Below, piece by piece: positions 41,352 through 42,242 of a stretch of 42,242 bases of DNA. A model generated the notes under the pieces. It had not been told where the DNA came from and made no database searches. It saw only the letters and a program-made list of their open reading frames with translations. The position numbers and the translations under genes are program-made. The stretch's first letter is position 1; every line of letters begins with the position of its first letter. Source of the stretch: Pseudonocardia ammonioxydans (GTDB lineage: Bacteria; Actinomycetota; Actinomycetes; Mycobacteriales; Pseudonocardiaceae); assembly GCF_900115005.1 (NCBI RefSeq), contig NZ_FOUY01000048.1, forward strand, positions 1-42,242, in the 5' to 3' direction.

Positions 41352-42242
41352 TGTCCGGGCACGTTGGTGACAGTCCGGCGCGCCCGTCCGATGATCTTGA
41401 GACAGGCGAGGGCCTCCGGGTTCGGTGTGGATCACCACGAAACACGCCGAAGCCCGAGGAGGCCCTCTGGTGATCCACCGTAACGCCCCGCTGACCCCGA
41501 CCGGCCGGCTGCGCCTGGCCCGGTGTGTCGTCGACGACGGCTGGGACCTGCGCCGCGCCGCCGAGCGCTTCCAGGTCGCCCACACCACCGCCGCCCGCTG
41601 GGCCGGGCGCTACCGCCACGGCGGCGAACCCGCCATGAACGACCGCTCCAGCCGACCGCATCACAGTCCTCGCCGCACCAGTCGGGCCGTCGAGGTCGAG
41701 GTTTTACGGCAGCGTGATGAGCACAAGATCGGGCCGCTGCGCATCGCCGGCCGAGTGCCGGTCGCCGCCTCGACGGTCCATCAGGTCCTGCGCCGCCACC
41801 ACAGGCCGCGCCTGTCCGCGTGTGACCGCGCCACCGGCGAACCGGTCCGCCGCTACGAACGAGCCCGCCCCGGCGAGCTCGTCCACGTCGATGTGAAGAA
41901 GCTCGGCCGGATCCCCGACGGCGGCGGACACCGCGTCCACGGCCGTGCCGTCGGCCGGGTCAACCAGGCCCGCGCCGGTGGACGTGGCTATCTGTTCCTG
42001 CACACCGCCCTCGACGACCACTCCCGGCTGGCCTACACCGAGACCCTGCCCGACGAGAAAGCCGCCACCTGCGCCGAGTTCCTGCGCCGAGCACATGCCT
42101 GGTTCGCCGGCCACGGCGTGACCCTCGAGCGAGTGCTCACCGACAACGCCTGGTCCTACCGCAAGACCACCTGGCGCCAGACCTGCCACGACCTGGGCAT
42201 CGGGCGCCGGTTCACCCGGCCCTGGCGCCCGCAGACGAACGG
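41352..42242 (+). mobile_element. IS481-family insertion sequence, left part (runs off the right edge)
   Basis: The element is called from its transposase. A TGT-starting end, TGTCCGGGCACGTTGGTGAC at 41352, is the first place after the monooxygenase homology breaks that looks like an IS481 terminus. The right end and target duplication are outside the window. Confidence 0.55.
41470..42242 (+). CDS. IS481-family transposase, 3' end outside the window
   Basis: 257 codons are visible from GTG at 41470; GAGGAGG lies eight bases upstream. The N-terminal helix-turn-helix is GWDLRRAAERFQVAHTTAAR. The rve/DDE core follows with the first Asp in ELVHVDVKKLGRI, the family phrase YLFLHTALDDHSRLAYTE and the second Asp in VLTDNAWSYR. 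The window ends at RPWRPQTNG, just before the catalytic Glu. The frame is intact so far. Confidence 0.88.
   Translation, partial: MIHRNAPLTPTGRLRLARCVVDDGWDLRRAAERFQVAHTTAARWAGRYRHGGEPAMNDRSSRPHHSPRRTSRAVEVEVLRQRDEHKIGPLRIAGRVPVAASTVHQVLRRHHRPRLSACDRATGEPVRRYERARPGELVHVDVKKLGRIPDGGGHRVHGRAVGRVNQARAGGRGYLFLHTALDDHSRLAYTETLPDEKAATCAEFLRRAHAWFAGHGVTLERVLTDNAWSYRKTTWRQTCHDLGIGRRFTRPWRPQTN

Overview
This is a very GC-rich window with dense, overlapping genes, GTG starts and strong AGGAGG-type ribosome sites. It is almost certainly from an actinomycete. Two SDRs of the mycofactocin-coupled type and the mix of catabolic genes fit Pseudonocardia or a relative, but no marker gene fixes the genus. No rRNA, tRNA or CRISPR was found. 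The window reads as a catabolic island: four metabolic modules separated by insertion sequences (ISAs1-, IS256-, IS110-, IS630- and IS481-type) and gene fragments.

Module 1 (438-18305) is a long minus-strand operon with a divergent ROK regulator. In transcription order from 16883 down to 438 it holds: an IolE-like TIM barrel, a Gfo/Idh/MocA dehydrogenase, a second TIM-barrel isomerase, a GMC flavoprotein, a complete sugar ABC importer (ATPase, two permeases, lipoprotein binding protein), two D-psicose/tagatose-3-epimerase-like proteins, a 45-residue small protein, and then the set alpha/beta-hydrolase, TIM barrel, mycofactocin SDR twice in a row. Seven GTGA/ATGA overlaps tie it together. My inference is import of a glycoside or rare sugar conjugate, redox-assisted removal of the sugar, and oxidation or hydrolysis of the released alcohol.

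A break region follows (18306-20928): an MFS transporter pseudogene with an in-frame stop, and an IS256 element whose transposase is frameshifted. Module 2 (20929-27498) is a LysR regulator divergent from a DHDPS-type aldolase, an Old Yellow Enzyme/dienoyl-CoA-reductase-like flavoprotein, an MHS-family permease and two SDRs. A zwf fragment and an IS110 element, with a non-coding left end that may hold its bridge RNA, follow (27757-29649).

Module 3 (29757-38894) is a minus-strand operon for an acyl-CoA route to an aromatic acid: AMP-dependent acid-CoA ligase, molybdenum hydroxylase large subunit, enoyl-CoA hydratase, FAD subunit, a CoxS-CoxG fusion and a BenE transporter. A divergent PadR regulator lies next to a 13-bp palindrome. 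A graveyard of IS630 and IS110 fragments comes next (38912-40063).

Module 4 (40174-41351) has a well-formed TPP riboswitch ahead of an SDR and the first third or less of an LLM-class flavin monooxygenase, cut off by an IS481 element that runs off the right edge. A thiamine-controlled oxidoreductase pair is the least expected arrangement in the window.
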